The notes under the pieces: generated by a model
The model's database searches: none
What the model was told of the DNA's origin: nothing
The model's input: the letters and a program-made list of their open reading frames with translations, nothing else
Assembly: GCA_019509985.1 (NCBI GenBank)
Contig: JAEKLF010000061.1
Span: forward strand, 1 to 46,551
Length of the DNA: 46,551 bases
Reading direction: 5' to 3'
DNA from: Burkholderiales bacterium
Lineage (GTDB): Bacteria; Pseudomonadota; Gammaproteobacteria; Burkholderiales; Burkholderiaceae_C
Program-made: the position numbers and the translations under genes
Part shown: piece after piece, positions 16,677 to 26,183 of the stretch
How positions within the stretch are numbered: position 1 is the stretch's first letter
How the letters are laid out: every line of letters starts with the position of its first letter

Positions 16677-18128
16677 TCAAGGCAGCAACAGAGTGATGAC
16701 CTTCTCTTCGGTATAGGCCAGCGCACCGGAGATGCCGCCTTCGCGGCCGATGCCGCTGGTCTTCAAGCCACCCCACGGCAGGTTCGCGTCCAGCGGGCTC
16801 CAGCAGTTCACGCCAACCGCGCCCACCTCCAGCGCCTGCGCCACCTTGTGCGCCCGGTTGAGGTTGGCGGTCCACACCGTCGCCGCCAGGCCGTAGCTCG
16901 AATCGTTGGCCAGCTCGACGGCCTGCTCGTCGGTGTCGAACTCGATGACCGTGCCGACCGGCCCGAAGATCTCCTCGCGGGCGATGGTCATGGCGTTGCT
17001 GGCGCCGGCAAAGATGGTCGGCTGCACGAAGTACCCCCTGGAGGGCTCGCCGATACCGCCGGCCAGCAGCCGCGCGCCTTCCTGGATGCCGGCGCGGATG
17101 TAGCGGTTCACGCGTTCCTGCTGTGCCTTCTTGGCCACCGGCCCCATCTGCACACCGGGCTGGCTGGGGTCGCCCACCTTCACCGAGCGCGCCACCTCGG
17201 CCAGTGCGGCGGCAAAGCGCTGGGCGATGCCCTTCTGGACCAGGATGCGCGAGCCCGCGGCGCAGACCTGCCCCTGGTTGACGAAGATGCCCATCGCGCA
17301 ACCACGCACCGCGTCGTCGAATGAGGCGTCGTCGAAGACGATCTGCGCACTCTTGCCGCCCAGTTCGAGCGCCACACGCTTGAACAGCGGCCCGGCGTTG
17401 CGCTGGATCTCGCGCCCGGCCTCGGGGCTGCCCGTGAAGCTGATCTTGTCCACCAGCGGGTGCTCGCACAGCGCGCGGCCGACCACCTCGCCGAAGCCCG
17501 TGACGACGTTGACGACGCCGTCCGGGAAGCCGGCCTCTCGGCACAGCGCCGCCAGGTGCAGCGCCGACTGCGGCGTTTCTTCGGAAGGTTTGATGACGAC
17601 CGTGCAGCCGGCCGCGAGCAGCGCCGCCAACTTCCAGGTGGTGATCATCAGCGGCGAGTTCCACGGCACGATGGCGCCGATCACACCCACCGGTTCACGC
17701 ACCGTGTACGACAGCGTGGACATCCCCATATAGCCGCCGGTGGGGATGGTGCGGCCTTCCAGCGCGTTGGCCCAACCGGCGGCGGCGCGCAGGTTGGCCA
17801 CCGCGTTCGGCACATCCATCATGCGTGGCTCCATCGGCGAGCGGCCGATGGCCTGGGCGTCCATGTCGGCCAGCAACTCCGTGTCCCGCAGCACCAGGTC
17901 GGCGAGCTTGTTCAGCAGCAGCCCGCGCTGGGCGCCGGTCAGTGAACGCCAGGCGCCGCGCTTGAGCTGGTGGTGGGCCGCCTTGACGGCGCGGTCCACA
18001 TCGGCCGCCGTGCCGCGCGCGGCCGAGGCGTATTCGGTTTCGTCGACCGGATTGACCAGCGCCATGCGCGCCCCGTCGGACGATTCGACCGCAGCGCCTT
18101 CGATGAAATGACGGAAGGAATGTTTCAT
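16677..18128 (-). CDS. NAD(P)-dependent aldehyde dehydrogenase
   Basis: A 483-residue ALDH-superfamily enzyme oxidising an aldehyde to a carboxylate. Catalytic residues are intact: Asn157 in VPWNSP, Glu255 in ALELGGKS and the nucleophile Cys289 in NQGQVCAAGSR. The start is ATG 18128 (MKHSFRHFIEG); the open frame reaches further 5' but that part is not ALDH-like and falls in the divergent promoter. It is the first gene of the minus-strand unit, diverging from the AraC regulator at 18363, with a shared 18-bp box 108 nt upstream. Substrate unknown; the sequence resembles the betaine/phenylacetaldehyde group more than SSADH. Confidence 0.92.
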   Translation of the reverse strand: MKHSFRHFIEGAAVESSDGARMALVNPVDETEYASAARGTAADVDRAVKAAHHQLKRGAWRSLTGAQRGLLLNKLADLVLRDTELLADMDAQAIGRSPMEPRMMDVPNAVANLRAAAGWANALEGRTIPTGGYMGMSTLSYTVREPVGVIGAIVPWNSPLMITTWKLAALLAAGCTVVIKPSEETPQSALHLAALCREAGFPDGVVNVVTGFGEVVGRALCEHPLVDKISFTGSPEAGREIQRNAGPLFKRVALELGGKSAQIVFDDASFDDAVRGCAMGIFVNQGQVCAAGSRILVQKGIAQRFAAALAEVARSVKVGDPSQPGVQMGPVAKKAQQERVNRYIRAGIQEGARLLAGGIGEPSRGYFVQPTIFAGASNAMTIAREEIFGPVGTVIEFDTDEQAVELANDSSYGLAATVWTANLNRAHKVAQALEVGAVGVNCWSPLDANLPWGGLKTSGIGREGGISGALAYTEEKVITLLLP

Positions 18129-18236
18129 GCTTGTCCCAATCGACGGAAATCCTGAATTCGTGGCGACTGCCGCAAACCGCATCGGTGTGCTGCCACCTCC
18201 AATGGATCGCATTTCAGTTCCACGGGCCCGGCCGCC

Positions 18237-18254
18237 GTTAGCCCAAATCAGCAG
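18237..18254 (-). promoter_or_regulatory. Shared 18-bp box, copy in the ALDH/AraC divergent promoter
   Basis: The minus strand reads CTGCTGATTTGGGCTAAC, matching 16 of 18 bases of the copy at 7688. It lies 108 nt upstream of the aldehyde dehydrogenase start and 108 nt upstream of the divergent AraC gene, so it could serve both. Confidence 0.6.
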
Positions 18255-18362
18255 GTCCACCGTCGAGCCGTGCGCAGGCCGGGTTTACGCGCATGCGAGC
18301 CCCAGGATCGCGGCGCACACTTTCATCAATCCGAATATGCGGGATTTGCAGAGACGCTCACC

Positions 18363-19346
18363 ATGCACCTGAAAGTCGAACATTTCGAGGACGTGCACCT
18401 TCATGCGGCGTCGGTGCACGCCTGGGACCAGACCTACAGCCAGATCTCGGCCGGCCTGGCGCTTAGCTCGCTGTGCCAGATCGACGGCAGGCACTTCCAG
18501 CTGTTCCGGGAGCGCATCAACCAGCGCCTGGTGCAACAGGGCCAGGCACCGCGCGACCGGGTGTGCTTCGCACTGCCGCTGTCCCTGCCCGGCACCGCCC
18601 GCCTGCAGGGGCGCGAGGCCGACGACAACAGCCTCTTCATCCTGAACGGCGGCGAAGAGTTCCTGTTCCACATGCCGCAGGGCATGGACATGCTGTCCAT
18701 CACCTTCGACCGCGAGACCTTCGAGAACGCGCTCGACAACTCCCCCTGGGGCGGCGAGATCCGGCAGTGGCTGCGCCAACCGGTGGTGCGTGTGCCCGAG
18801 GCCCGGCTGGCCCGCTGCCGCGAACGCCTGCTCTTCCTGCTCGACCGTTCCATCGAGGACATCGACAACGCCGCGCCCGGGGCGGCGGAAGAGGAACTGG
18901 AACGCGACCTCATCGAGGAGCTGACCTGCCTGCTCGCCGATCCCGGCTTTGACCGCAACCAGAGGCTGGCCAGCTCGCCCGGCAGCTTCATCGTCGAGAA
19001 GTGCCATCGGATGACGCTGTCCGACCGCCTGACGCCGCCCTCGGTCATCGACCTCTGCGGCCGGCTGCGCATCAGCCGCCGCACGGTGCAGAGCAGTTTC
19101 CGCGCCGTGACACAGACCACGCCGGTCAACTACATCCGCTGCATCCGCCTCAACGGCGTGCGCCGCGAACTGGTCGGCACGCGCGCCGACGACCTCACCA
19201 TCGGCGACGCGGCCAGCCGCTGGGGCTTCTTCCACCTCAGCCATTTCGCGGCCGACTACCAGGCCCTGTTCGGCGAACTACCCTCGCGCACTCGCGCCGC
19301 CTGTGGCCACGTGCGCGCCCGCGGCGCGGAGACTCGCGCAGCCTGA
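18363..19346 (+). CDS. AraC-family transcriptional regulator
   Basis: A 327-residue activator-type regulator with an N-terminal cupin-like ligand domain (AraC_binding_2/FeaR type, for example LFILNGGEEFLFHMPQGMDM) and a C-terminal double helix-turn-helix (VIDLCGRLRISRRTVQSSFR, then the second HTH ending in HLSHFAADYQALFGELPS). ATG 18363 is used because the domain begins there. It is divergent from the aldehyde dehydrogenase and upstream of the spermidine-dehydrogenase-like gene. It is a leading candidate to recognise the shared 18-bp box. Its ligand is unknown. Confidence 0.9.
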   Translation: MHLKVEHFEDVHLHAASVHAWDQTYSQISAGLALSSLCQIDGRHFQLFRERINQRLVQQGQAPRDRVCFALPLSLPGTARLQGREADDNSLFILNGGEEFLFHMPQGMDMLSITFDRETFENALDNSPWGGEIRQWLRQPVVRVPEARLARCRERLLFLLDRSIEDIDNAAPGAAEEELERDLIEELTCLLADPGFDRNQRLASSPGSFIVEKCHRMTLSDRLTPPSVIDLCGRLRISRRTVQSSFRAVTQTTPVNYIRCIRLNGVRRELVGTRADDLTIGDAASRWGFFHLSHFAADYQALFGELPSRTRAACGHVRARGAETRAA

Positions 19347-19552
19347 CTCCGCAGGTCTGGGAGAGGAAGAAGATGGCGCGCACGACTGCGCGTCAAGCCG
19401 ATGCCTTCCTGCAAGGGCGGCCTTGCAGCCGGGACAGCCGGCGCTGACGCGGCCTGGCGCATGTTTGTCAGCCCGGCATTGAAGACGCCGAGGTTGATCT
19501 CCTCGATGCCGCGCCGCATCCCCGAGTGCTGACCACGCCAAAGACACGGCGA

Positions 19553-19570
19553 CTACCAAAACTGGCTAAC
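19553..19570 (+). promoter_or_regulatory. Shared 18-bp box, plus-strand copy before the FAD oxidoreductase
   Basis: The plus strand reads CTACCAAAACTGGCTAAC, 13 of 18 identical to the copy at 7688 including the GGCTAAC end. It ends 69 nt before the ATG at 19640, a spacing like the copies at 7688 and 33776. Orientation is toward the downstream gene, as for the other copies. It is the weakest of the five matches. Confidence 0.4.
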
Positions 19571-19639
19571 GCCGCCTGCGGCAAATGCCTAGAGTGGTTT
19601 GTCCCCTTCAACCCCTCGGGTGCCGGCATTTCCATCACC

Positions 19640-21643
19640 ATGAACAAAAGCAACGAGCCGCCGCTGCCGCTGCCTGAAGGCATCCCGGACCTGTCGCCAC
19701 GCGAAGCAGATCTGCTTGGCATGAACGCCGCAATCACGCGGCGAGACTTCGCAGGTTCCACATTGCTGGGCGCGGGCGCTGCACTGCTTGCCACGGTCGC
19801 CCCAGGCGCCGTCAGAACCGCGCACTCGCAGACCATCAACATCCCACTGACGGGCTTGGACGCCAAGTGGACCGGCCCCGGCGGCATTGGCGATTACGCG
19901 AACTCGAACGGCAACACCCATGGGGTGCTCAACGCAGCGCACGGCCACATCCGCAACAGCGATCTCGACGCCTACTTCGCCTCCGCGACCGAAACCGGAG
20001 AGAGCTTTGAGTTGCTGGTGGTTGGCGCCGGCATCTCGGGGCTGTCGGCGGCCTACACCTATAACAAGCGCCGGCCCAAGGGTTCCGTCCTCGTGCTGGA
20101 CCAGCATCCCGTCTTTGGCGGCGAAGCCAAACAGAACGAATTCGAGGTCGACGGCGTCCGCCTCTGGGCGCCGCAAGGTTCGACCGGCATGGTCTTTCCG
20201 CTGAACCGCGCCAAGGACTACAACTTCTTTTCCGAGTTCTACAACGAGCTCGACTTCCCGCGCGACTTCGAGTTCCAGAAGCCGCGCAACATGTCCTCGA
20301 AGGACTTGCTCGTCCCGGGCGACATCTGGGGTCCGATGCACATCCAATGGGAAGCAGCGGACATCGGCTATTTCTTCGAATCGAAGGGCTTCGTCAAGAA
20401 CATGTGGCGCGACGGCTTGCGACGGGCGCCGCTGAACGACAAGGAACGGCTCGATTTCATGACGGCCGAGCTGTACCGCACGCCGAATCGGCGGCCCGAC
20501 TGGGAAAAATGGCTTGACTCGATGACGTACAGCCAGTACCTGCGCAACGAACTCGGCGTCAACAGCGAAGCCTTCGAGAAGTACATCAGCCCCGTCAATG
20601 CCGCAATGGGATGCGGGCTGGGCGCCGACGTGATCTCCGCCTACTCCGCCTTCAACTACATGGGGCCAGGCGTTGTGTCGCAAGGCCGCGATCTGGCCAA
20701 AGGACTGGCGGATCCCGCCGACCAGGTCTATCTGGTCAGCCTGCCGGGCGGCAACGGCAGTATTGCGCGCCGCCTGGTACAAAAGATGATCCCCGGCGCG
20801 TTCAACGGAAAGAGCTTGACCGAGCTGCTGCTCGACCGCATCAACTTCGGCGCTCTCGACCAAGCTTCCAACGCGGTGCGCGTCAGGCTCTCGAGCACGG
20901 TGGTCGCCGTCAAGCACGACGGGGACCCTGCGAAGTCCAGCCGCCTCACCGTGTGGTACGAACGCGGCGGGCGCCTCTACAAGGCCAGCGCCAAGGGCGT
21001 GGTGTTGGCCGGGCAGCAGCACGTCAACCGGCACATCTGCAAGGACATTCCGGCCGCCCATCGCGAAGCCATGGGCACCTTCCACCACGCGCCCATCCTC
21101 ACGGTGAACGTGGCGCTCAAGAACTGGCGTTTCCTGGACAAGCTGGGCATCAGCTGCGCACGCTGGTTCGAAGGCTTCGGATGGTGGACGGGCCTGCGTC
21201 GCAACGTGCTTCTGGATGGCAAGGAATCGATGCCGCTGGATCCCAACAAGCCGGTGGTCCTCACCCAGTACAACCCCTTCCTGCTTCCGGGCCTGCCCTG
21301 CCAACAGCAATGCACGTCTGCACGCATGCAGCTGTTCGGGCTGAGCTACGCCGAAATCGAATCAGCGGTGCGTGCGCAGTTCACCAGGATGTTCTCCTCC
21401 GCCGGATTCGACGCGGCGCGCGACATCGCCGGCATCACGACCAACCGCTGGGGCCATGCCTACAGCGTGGCGCCCCCTGGCTTCTTCTTCGGCAAGGGCG
21501 GGCACCCCGCTCCCAGGGAGCTGCTGCGCAAACCCTTTCATCGCATTGCCTTCTCGCATTCCGAGCTCACAGGCGCGCAAATGTGGGAGTCGGCGGCGGA
21601 CGAGGGCCAACGCGCCGCGACCCAGTTGCTCGATGTCATTTGA
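19640..21643 (+). CDS. Tat-exported FAD-dependent oxidoreductase, spermidine dehydrogenase-like
   Basis: A 667-residue flavoprotein. A twin-arginine signal (ITRRDFAGSTLLGAGAALLA, Arg34-Arg35) means export in folded form. The Rossmann FAD motif VVGAGISGLSAAY (about 128-140) is followed by VLDQHPVFGGEAKQNEF, characteristic of the spermidine dehydrogenase/amine-oxidase-like group. Spermidine dehydrogenases cleave polyamines to an aldehyde plus amine; this protein is similar in layout, but the substrate here is unproven. ATG 19640 matches the family N-terminus. The NTF2-like gene follows after 29 nt, giving a two-gene operon. A product aldehyde and amine would suit the nearby aldehyde dehydrogenases and aminotransferase. 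Confidence 0.82.
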   Translation: MNKSNEPPLPLPEGIPDLSPREADLLGMNAAITRRDFAGSTLLGAGAALLATVAPGAVRTAHSQTINIPLTGLDAKWTGPGGIGDYANSNGNTHGVLNAAHGHIRNSDLDAYFASATETGESFELLVVGAGISGLSAAYTYNKRRPKGSVLVLDQHPVFGGEAKQNEFEVDGVRLWAPQGSTGMVFPLNRAKDYNFFSEFYNELDFPRDFEFQKPRNMSSKDLLVPGDIWGPMHIQWEAADIGYFFESKGFVKNMWRDGLRRAPLNDKERLDFMTAELYRTPNRRPDWEKWLDSMTYSQYLRNELGVNSEAFEKYISPVNAAMGCGLGADVISAYSAFNYMGPGVVSQGRDLAKGLADPADQVYLVSLPGGNGSIARRLVQKMIPGAFNGKSLTELLLDRINFGALDQASNAVRVRLSSTVVAVKHDGDPAKSSRLTVWYERGGRLYKASAKGVVLAGQQHVNRHICKDIPAAHREAMGTFHHAPILTVNVALKNWRFLDKLGISCARWFEGFGWWTGLRRNVLLDGKESMPLDPNKPVVLTQYNPFLLPGLPCQQQCTSARMQLFGLSYAEIESAVRAQFTRMFSSAGFDAARDIAGITTNRWGHAYSVAPPGFFFGKGGHPAPRELLRKPFHRIAFSHSELTGAQMWESAADEGQRAATQLLDVI

Positions 21644-21672
21644 TTGCATCCCTAGAACTTCCTCAATGCTCC

Positions 21673-22200
21673 ATGAACACCCTCAAAAGTCTTCTCATCA
21701 CGGCGCTGATCGGCATCACATCCTGCATGCCTGTGTCGGCGTCCGATGAGGCCAAGCCGCAGCCCGCAGGCGCACATGCCTCTGCAGAACTCCTAGCATT
21801 CAAGAAGGCAATCCGCGCCAAATACGACTTGAAGGAACGCGCCTGGGCAGCGGGTGACTCCGACGGCTTGGTCAAGGGCTTCTATTCAACGAATGCCTTC
21901 GCCGCCGTGGAAGGCGAGAACGCGTTCTTCGCCATGGGGAGGCCGACGTTCCTGGAGCTCTACAAGACCTACGTCGCCGACACAACGAAGGTCCGCATCG
22001 AATCCGTCCACACCCATGTCAACGGCAACATGGGCTGGGACTGGACGAACTTCTACGCCGACGTGAAACCCGAGAAGGCCAAGGAGTACCCGCCCTCCCC
22101 GGTCCGCATCCTGTTCGTCTGGGAAAAGATCAACGGCCAGTGGTACTGCGCCGGTGACGTTGTGCTGCTGGGCATGTTCGACACTTCTGAAAGAAAGTGA
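21673..22200 (+). CDS. Secreted NTF2/SnoaL-like protein
   Basis: A 175-residue protein with an N-terminal signal sequence (SLLITALIGITSC). It may be cleaved at VSA/SDEA, or lipidated at the Cys since ITSC is a weak lipobox. The mature part resembles the cone-shaped SnoaL/NTF2 fold: AIRAKYDLKERAWAAGDSDGLVKGFYS at the first helix and ILFVWEKINGQWYCAGDVV at the last strands. Such proteins act as small hydrolases, isomerases or ligand carriers. It follows the Tat-exported oxidoreductase closely and converges on the AraC gene with a gap of 10 nt. Function is not recognisable beyond the fold. Confidence 0.7.
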   Translation: MNTLKSLLITALIGITSCMPVSASDEAKPQPAGAHASAELLAFKKAIRAKYDLKERAWAAGDSDGLVKGFYSTNAFAAVEGENAFFAMGRPTFLELYKTYVADTTKVRIESVHTHVNGNMGWDWTNFYADVKPEKAKEYPPSPVRILFVWEKINGQWYCAGDVVLLGMFDTSERK

Positions 22201-22210
22201 CTGGACGGCG

Positions 22211-23197
22211 TCAAGCGAGGCCACCCGACCGACGCAGCGTCTCAGACGGCAGTTCGCCGAACAGCGCGTGGTAGTCATGGCTGAAGCGGCTCAGGTGCCA
22301 GAAGCCGAACGCCTCGACTGCGTCCTTCACGCGAATGCCCGCCCCGCCGCTCGACAGCATTCGCCGTGCGCCGCCAAGCCTCAATGCGCGAAGGTAGGTA
22401 AGGGGATTTACTTGAAGAACCTCGTTGAAGCTCAACTGTAGCCACCGCCGGGAGACCCCCAGCACCGCGCACAGCTCGCCGATCTCCGGTGGCGCATCCT
22501 GGCACTCGGTCAGATATTCACGGGCTCTACGCACCACGTCGACATACGGCCCCTGCCGTTTCGCCGACGCCGGCGCGCAGAGCTCGGCGGCAATGTGCGG
22601 GCCCAGCAGTTCCAGGACACTCAGCTGCATGCGGGCGCCAACCGCCGACGCCTCGGGGGAGACGCTCTCCGAGAATGCAAGGACGAGCTGCAGCGGCTCG
22701 ACCAGCCGCCGTGCCAGCCTCCCGCTGGCCACGATAGCGGGCCCGCCAGACAGGCAGCGCTCAAGATTCACATGCTCCGTGGCCAGCAAGTATTCGTTGA
22801 CCAAGGCGCGATCCATCACCACCGAGATCAACTGGGTCGGCGGCACGATCGAGTCCAGGCCGCTGCGCGCGTCGAAGGCACAAAGCCCGTCGCTCCAGCG
22901 GTGGCCATTCAGGAGACCGTCGCCTTCCATGTCGAACGCGATGCCGAGGCTGACGGTATCGGCAGGGTTGGCTCCAAAATGGTAAGTCGTGGCGTTGCGG
23001 TATTGCTCGTACAACAGTTGGATGGACGGCAGGTGCAGGTCGACGGAGCACCCGGCCAGGTCCCCCGGCGTTACCTGAAGGCATTCAACCTCCCAGCCGG
23101 GAATGCACTCCATCGAATCCGAATCGGCGGAGAACTGCCGCTGGCACCGCACGATCGGCGGCGCCGCGCTCGCGTTGACGTTGATCTGCTGTTGCAT
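22211..23197 (-). CDS. AraC-family transcriptional regulator (second)
   Basis: A 328-residue regulator with an N-terminal ligand domain and a C-terminal AraC DNA-binding domain (EIGELCAVLGVSRRWLQLSF, then AVEAFGFWHLSRFSHDYHALFGELPS). The layout resembles EutR/FeaR-like regulators. It is the most distal gene of the minus-strand catabolic operon, 75 nt after the aldehyde dehydrogenase stop, so it may be co-transcribed and feed back on the operon. It shares the HTH end motif with the regulator at 18363 but the N-terminal domains differ, so they probably sense different ligands. Confidence 0.9.
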   Translation of the reverse strand: MQQQINVNASAAPPIVRCQRQFSADSDSMECIPGWEVECLQVTPGDLAGCSVDLHLPSIQLLYEQYRNATTYHFGANPADTVSLGIAFDMEGDGLLNGHRWSDGLCAFDARSGLDSIVPPTQLISVVMDRALVNEYLLATEHVNLERCLSGGPAIVASGRLARRLVEPLQLVLAFSESVSPEASAVGARMQLSVLELLGPHIAAELCAPASAKRQGPYVDVVRRAREYLTECQDAPPEIGELCAVLGVSRRWLQLSFNEVLQVNPLTYLRALRLGGARRMLSSGGAGIRVKDAVEAFGFWHLSRFSHDYHALFGELPSETLRRSGGLA

Positions 23198-23272
23198 AGG
23201 CTGCCAAAACAGGCGGCTGAAGGAGTCTGACGACGCGCGGTTTGAGGCGGCAGAAGCAGTTCCAATTCCTCG

Positions 23273-24721
23273 TTACGTCATGCCCATGCAGAGGTACTTG
23301 AGCTGCACGTACTCGTCGATGCCGTGGCTGGAGCCTTCGCGGCCATAGCCGGACTGCTTCACGCCGCCGAACGGCGCCACGGCCGTGCTGAGGACGCCGC
23401 TGTTGATGCCCACCATGCCGCAGGCCAGTTGCCGCGACACGCGCCAGGCCCGGGCCAGGTCGCGCGAATAGAAGTAGGCCGCAAGGCCGAACTCGGTGTC
23501 GTTGGCCATGCGCACGGCATCGTCCTCGGTGTCGAAGCGGAACAGCGGCCCCACCGGCCCGAAGATCTCCTCCCGGGCCAGCAGCGCCGTCGTCGGCACG
23601 TCGGCCAGCAGCGTCGGCTGGTAGAAGGTGCCACCCAGCGCATCGCGCCGGCCACCCGTCAGCACGCGCGCGCCCTGGGCCACGGCGTCCGCAACCAGTT
23701 CCTCGACCTTCTCCAGCGCCGCCTGGTCGATCAGCGGCCCCTGCGTTACGCCCTCGTCCAGGCCGTTGCCCACCTGGAGCGCCGCCACGGCTGCGGCCAG
23801 CTTGATGGCGAAGACGTCGTAGACGCCTGCCTGTACCAGGATGCGGTTGGTGCACACGCAGGTCTGGCCGGCATTGCGGTACTTGGAGGCGATCACGCCC
23901 TGCACGGCTGCGTCCAGGTCGGCATCGTCGAAGACGATGAAGGGCGCGTTGCCGCCCAGTTCCAGCGAAAGCTTCTTCAGCGTCGGTGCGCACTGGGCCG
24001 CGAGCAGGCGGCCGATCTCGGTCGAGCCGGTGAAGGACAGCTTGCGCACCGTCGGGTTGCGCGTCAGCTCGCCGCCCAGCACCGTGGCGCTGCCGGTCAG
24101 CACATTGAGCACGCCGCGCGGCAGCCCGGCCTGCTCGGCCAGGCGGGCCAGCGCCAGCGCTGTCAGTGGCGTCTGCGAGGCGGGCTTGACGATGATGGTG
24201 CAGCCTGCCGCCAGCGCCGGTGCGACCTTGCGGGTGATCATCGCGGCCGGGAAGTTCCACGGCGTGATGGCGGCGCACACACCCACGGGCTCCTTCACCA
24301 CGAGCAGTTGGCGGTCGGGCCAGGGCGACGGGATCACCTCGCCATTCAGGCGCCGCCCTTCCTCGGCAAACCATTCGATGTAGGACGCCGCGTAGGCGAT
24401 CTCGCCTCGTGCTTCGGCCAGCGGCTTGCCCTGTTCCAGCGTCATCAGGTGAGCCAGTTCGTCCTGATGGCTCATCACCAGGTCGTGCCAGCGGCGCAGC
24501 AGCCGTGCACGGTCCTCGGCCGTGCGGTCGCGCCAGGGGCCCAGCGCCCGCGACGCCGCACCGACGGCGGCGCGGGCGTCCTGCTCGCCCAGGCGCGGTA
24601 CGCGGCCGACGAGTTCGCCGGTGGCAGGGTTGTGCACGGCGAGCGTCCCACCGTCGGCAGCGGACACCCACTCGCCGTCGATCAGGCAGCGATTCATCAG
24701 CAAGGCTTGCGTGTTCGTCAT
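23273..24721 (-). CDS. Succinate-semialdehyde dehydrogenase-type ALDH (GabD-like)
   Basis: A 482-residue aldehyde dehydrogenase closest in motif content to GabD: Asn156 in TPWNFP, Glu254 in SLELGGNAP and Cys288 in NAGQTCVCTNR. The double Cys (CVC) is the GabD redox pair. It would oxidise succinate semialdehyde or a similar omega-oxo acid to feed the TCA cycle. ATG 24721 follows GAGG by about 11 nt; a GTG at 24733 is an in-frame alternative. It lies 13 nt downstream of a second aldehyde dehydrogenase gene. The pair probably arose by duplication but have diverged around the active site (CVC versus CVS). Confidence 0.92.
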   Translation of the reverse strand: MTNTQALLMNRCLIDGEWVSAADGGTLAVHNPATGELVGRVPRLGEQDARAAVGAASRALGPWRDRTAEDRARLLRRWHDLVMSHQDELAHLMTLEQGKPLAEARGEIAYAASYIEWFAEEGRRLNGEVIPSPWPDRQLLVVKEPVGVCAAITPWNFPAAMITRKVAPALAAGCTIIVKPASQTPLTALALARLAEQAGLPRGVLNVLTGSATVLGGELTRNPTVRKLSFTGSTEIGRLLAAQCAPTLKKLSLELGGNAPFIVFDDADLDAAVQGVIASKYRNAGQTCVCTNRILVQAGVYDVFAIKLAAAVAALQVGNGLDEGVTQGPLIDQAALEKVEELVADAVAQGARVLTGGRRDALGGTFYQPTLLADVPTTALLAREEIFGPVGPLFRFDTEDDAVRMANDTEFGLAAYFYSRDLARAWRVSRQLACGMVGINSGVLSTAVAPFGGVKQSGYGREGSSHGIDEYVQLKYLCMGMT

Positions 24722-24734
24722 CGGGAGTTCCACC

Positions 24735-26183
24735 TCAGTTCATCTGCGTCACGAACTTGGTGACGAGGTAGCTGTCGAAGGTCTCGGTGCCGCCCTCGCT
24801 GCCGAAGCCGCTGTCCTTGATGCCGCCGAACGGGATCTCGGCTGGGCCCATGCCGAAGTGATTGATGTTCACCATGCCGGCCTCCAGGCGCGAGGCCAAC
24901 GCATGGGCGCGACGCGTCGACGTGGTGAAGCCGTAGGCCGCCAGGCCAAAGGGCAGGCCGTTGGCCGTGGCGATGGCCTGGTCGAGGTCATCGAAGGGCG
25001 CAATGCCGGCGATGGGGCCGAAGGGTTCATCCCGCATCAGCCGGCTGCCTGGCGCCGGGTTCAGCACCACCGTCGGTGCAAAGAAGTTGCCTTGCTCGCC
25101 GATGCGGGCGCCGCCCACCACTACGTCGCCCCCCGTGGCGCGGGCATCGTCGGCAAAGGCCTGCATCTCGCGCAAGCGCCGCTCGCTGGCCACCGGCCCC
25201 ATGTTGACGCCGGGCTCCAGGCCGGGCCCGACGCGCAGCGCGCGGGTGCGCTCCAGGAACCGGTCCACGAAGCGGTCGAACACGGGTCGCTGCACCAGGA
25301 AGCGCGTCGGTGAGACGCAGACCTGCCCGGCGTTGCGGAACTTGTACGGCGCCAGCAGGTCGGCCGCGCGCTCGACGTCGGCGTCATCGCAGACGATGAC
25401 CGGCGCATGGCCGCCCAGCTCCATCGTCGTGCGCTTCATGTGCTGGCCGGCCAACGCGCCCAGCAGCTTGCCCACAGGTACCGAGCCGGTGAACGAAATC
25501 ATGCGCACGATGGGCGATTCGATCAGCCGGCGCGAGATCTCGTCCGCAGGCCCCCAGACCAGGTTCAGGCAACCGGGTGGCAGGCCGGCGTCGTGGAAAA
25601 GCCGGGCCAGCGCAACGCAGGCGCTGGGCGCTTCCGCCGGGCCTTTCAGGATCACCGTGCAGCCACTAGCCAAAGCCGCCACCACCTTGCGCAGGGCCTG
25701 GTTGAACGGGAAGTTCCATGGCGAGAAGGCCGCGCATACGCCGATGGGCTCGCGCAGCACCATCTGCCGCACCTCGGGCAGGCGAGCCGGCACGACCCGG
25801 CCATAAATCCGCCGGCCCTCTTCCGCATGCCACTCGACATGCTCGGCGCTGCCGGTCACCTCGGCCACGGCGTCCGCGAGTGGCTTGCCCTGGTCCAGCG
25901 TGATGTTGCGGCCGATTTGCGGCGCCCGTTCGCGCATCAACTGGGCCACGCGGCGCAGCAGGTCCGAGCGCTTCAATGGCGACTCCAGCCGCCAGCTCCG
26001 GAAGGCCCGTTCGGCCGCGGCCAGCGCCCGGTCGACGTCGGCGGCAGCGCCGCTGGGCAACTGCCCGATCAAGCTGCCGTCGGCCGGGTTGAGCACCGGC
26101 TGGCTGGAGCGGGACTGCGCGCCGATGAACTCGCCATCGATGTAGAGGCAGAGGTCTTCGTAGGCGGGTGGATGGGGGGTCAT
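24735..26183 (-). CDS. NAD(P)-dependent aldehyde dehydrogenase (SSADH-like paralogue)
   Basis: A 482-residue ALDH with Asn157 in SPWNFP, Glu255 in TMELGGHAP and Cys289 in [11 protein letters not shown]. The [16 protein letters not shown] segment places it in the SSADH-like branch, but the second cysteine of GabD is replaced by Ser. Its ATG overlaps the NIPSNAP stop by 4 nt (ATGA), so they are translationally coupled. Two adjacent ALDHs in one operon suggest either two aldehyde products or one intermediate handled with different chain length. Confidence 0.92.
   Translation of the reverse strand: MTPHPPAYEDLCLYIDGEFIGAQSRSSQPVLNPADGSLIGQLPSGAAADVDRALAAAERAFRSWRLESPLKRSDLLRRVAQLMRERAPQIGRNITLDQGKPLADAVAEVTGSAEHVEWHAEEGRRIYGRVVPARLPEVRQMVLREPIGVCAAFSPWNFPFNQALRKVVAALASGCTVILKGPAEAPSACVALARLFHDAGLPPGCLNLVWGPADEISRRLIESPIVRMISFTGSVPVGKLLGALAGQHMKRTTMELGGHAPVIVCDDADVERAADLLAPYKFRNAGQVCVSPTRFLVQRPVFDRFVDRFLERTRALRVGPGLEPGVNMGPVASERRLREMQAFADDARATGGDVVVGGARIGEQGNFFAPTVVLNPAPGSRLMRDEPFGPIAGIAPFDDLDQAIATANGLPFGLAAYGFTTSTRRAHALASRLEAGMVNINHFGMGPAEIPFGGIKDSGFGSEGGTETFDSYLVTKFVTQMN

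Noticed and set aside
16042..17664. 540-codon minus frame reading through both the nitroreductase and part of the aldehyde dehydrogenase gene
   Set aside because: Only its last 205 codons are nitroreductase; the earlier part is out of phase with the real aldehyde dehydrogenase, so it is not a fusion.
19589..21310. 573-codon minus-strand open frame opposite the FAD oxidoreductase
   Set aside because: The plus frame has a Tat signal, FAD motif and family sequence throughout; the minus frame has none.
23203..23225. GCTGCC-N6-GGCGGC sequence considered as a sixth copy of the shared box
   Set aside because: It matches only about half of the core and points away from the AraC gene it would regulate.
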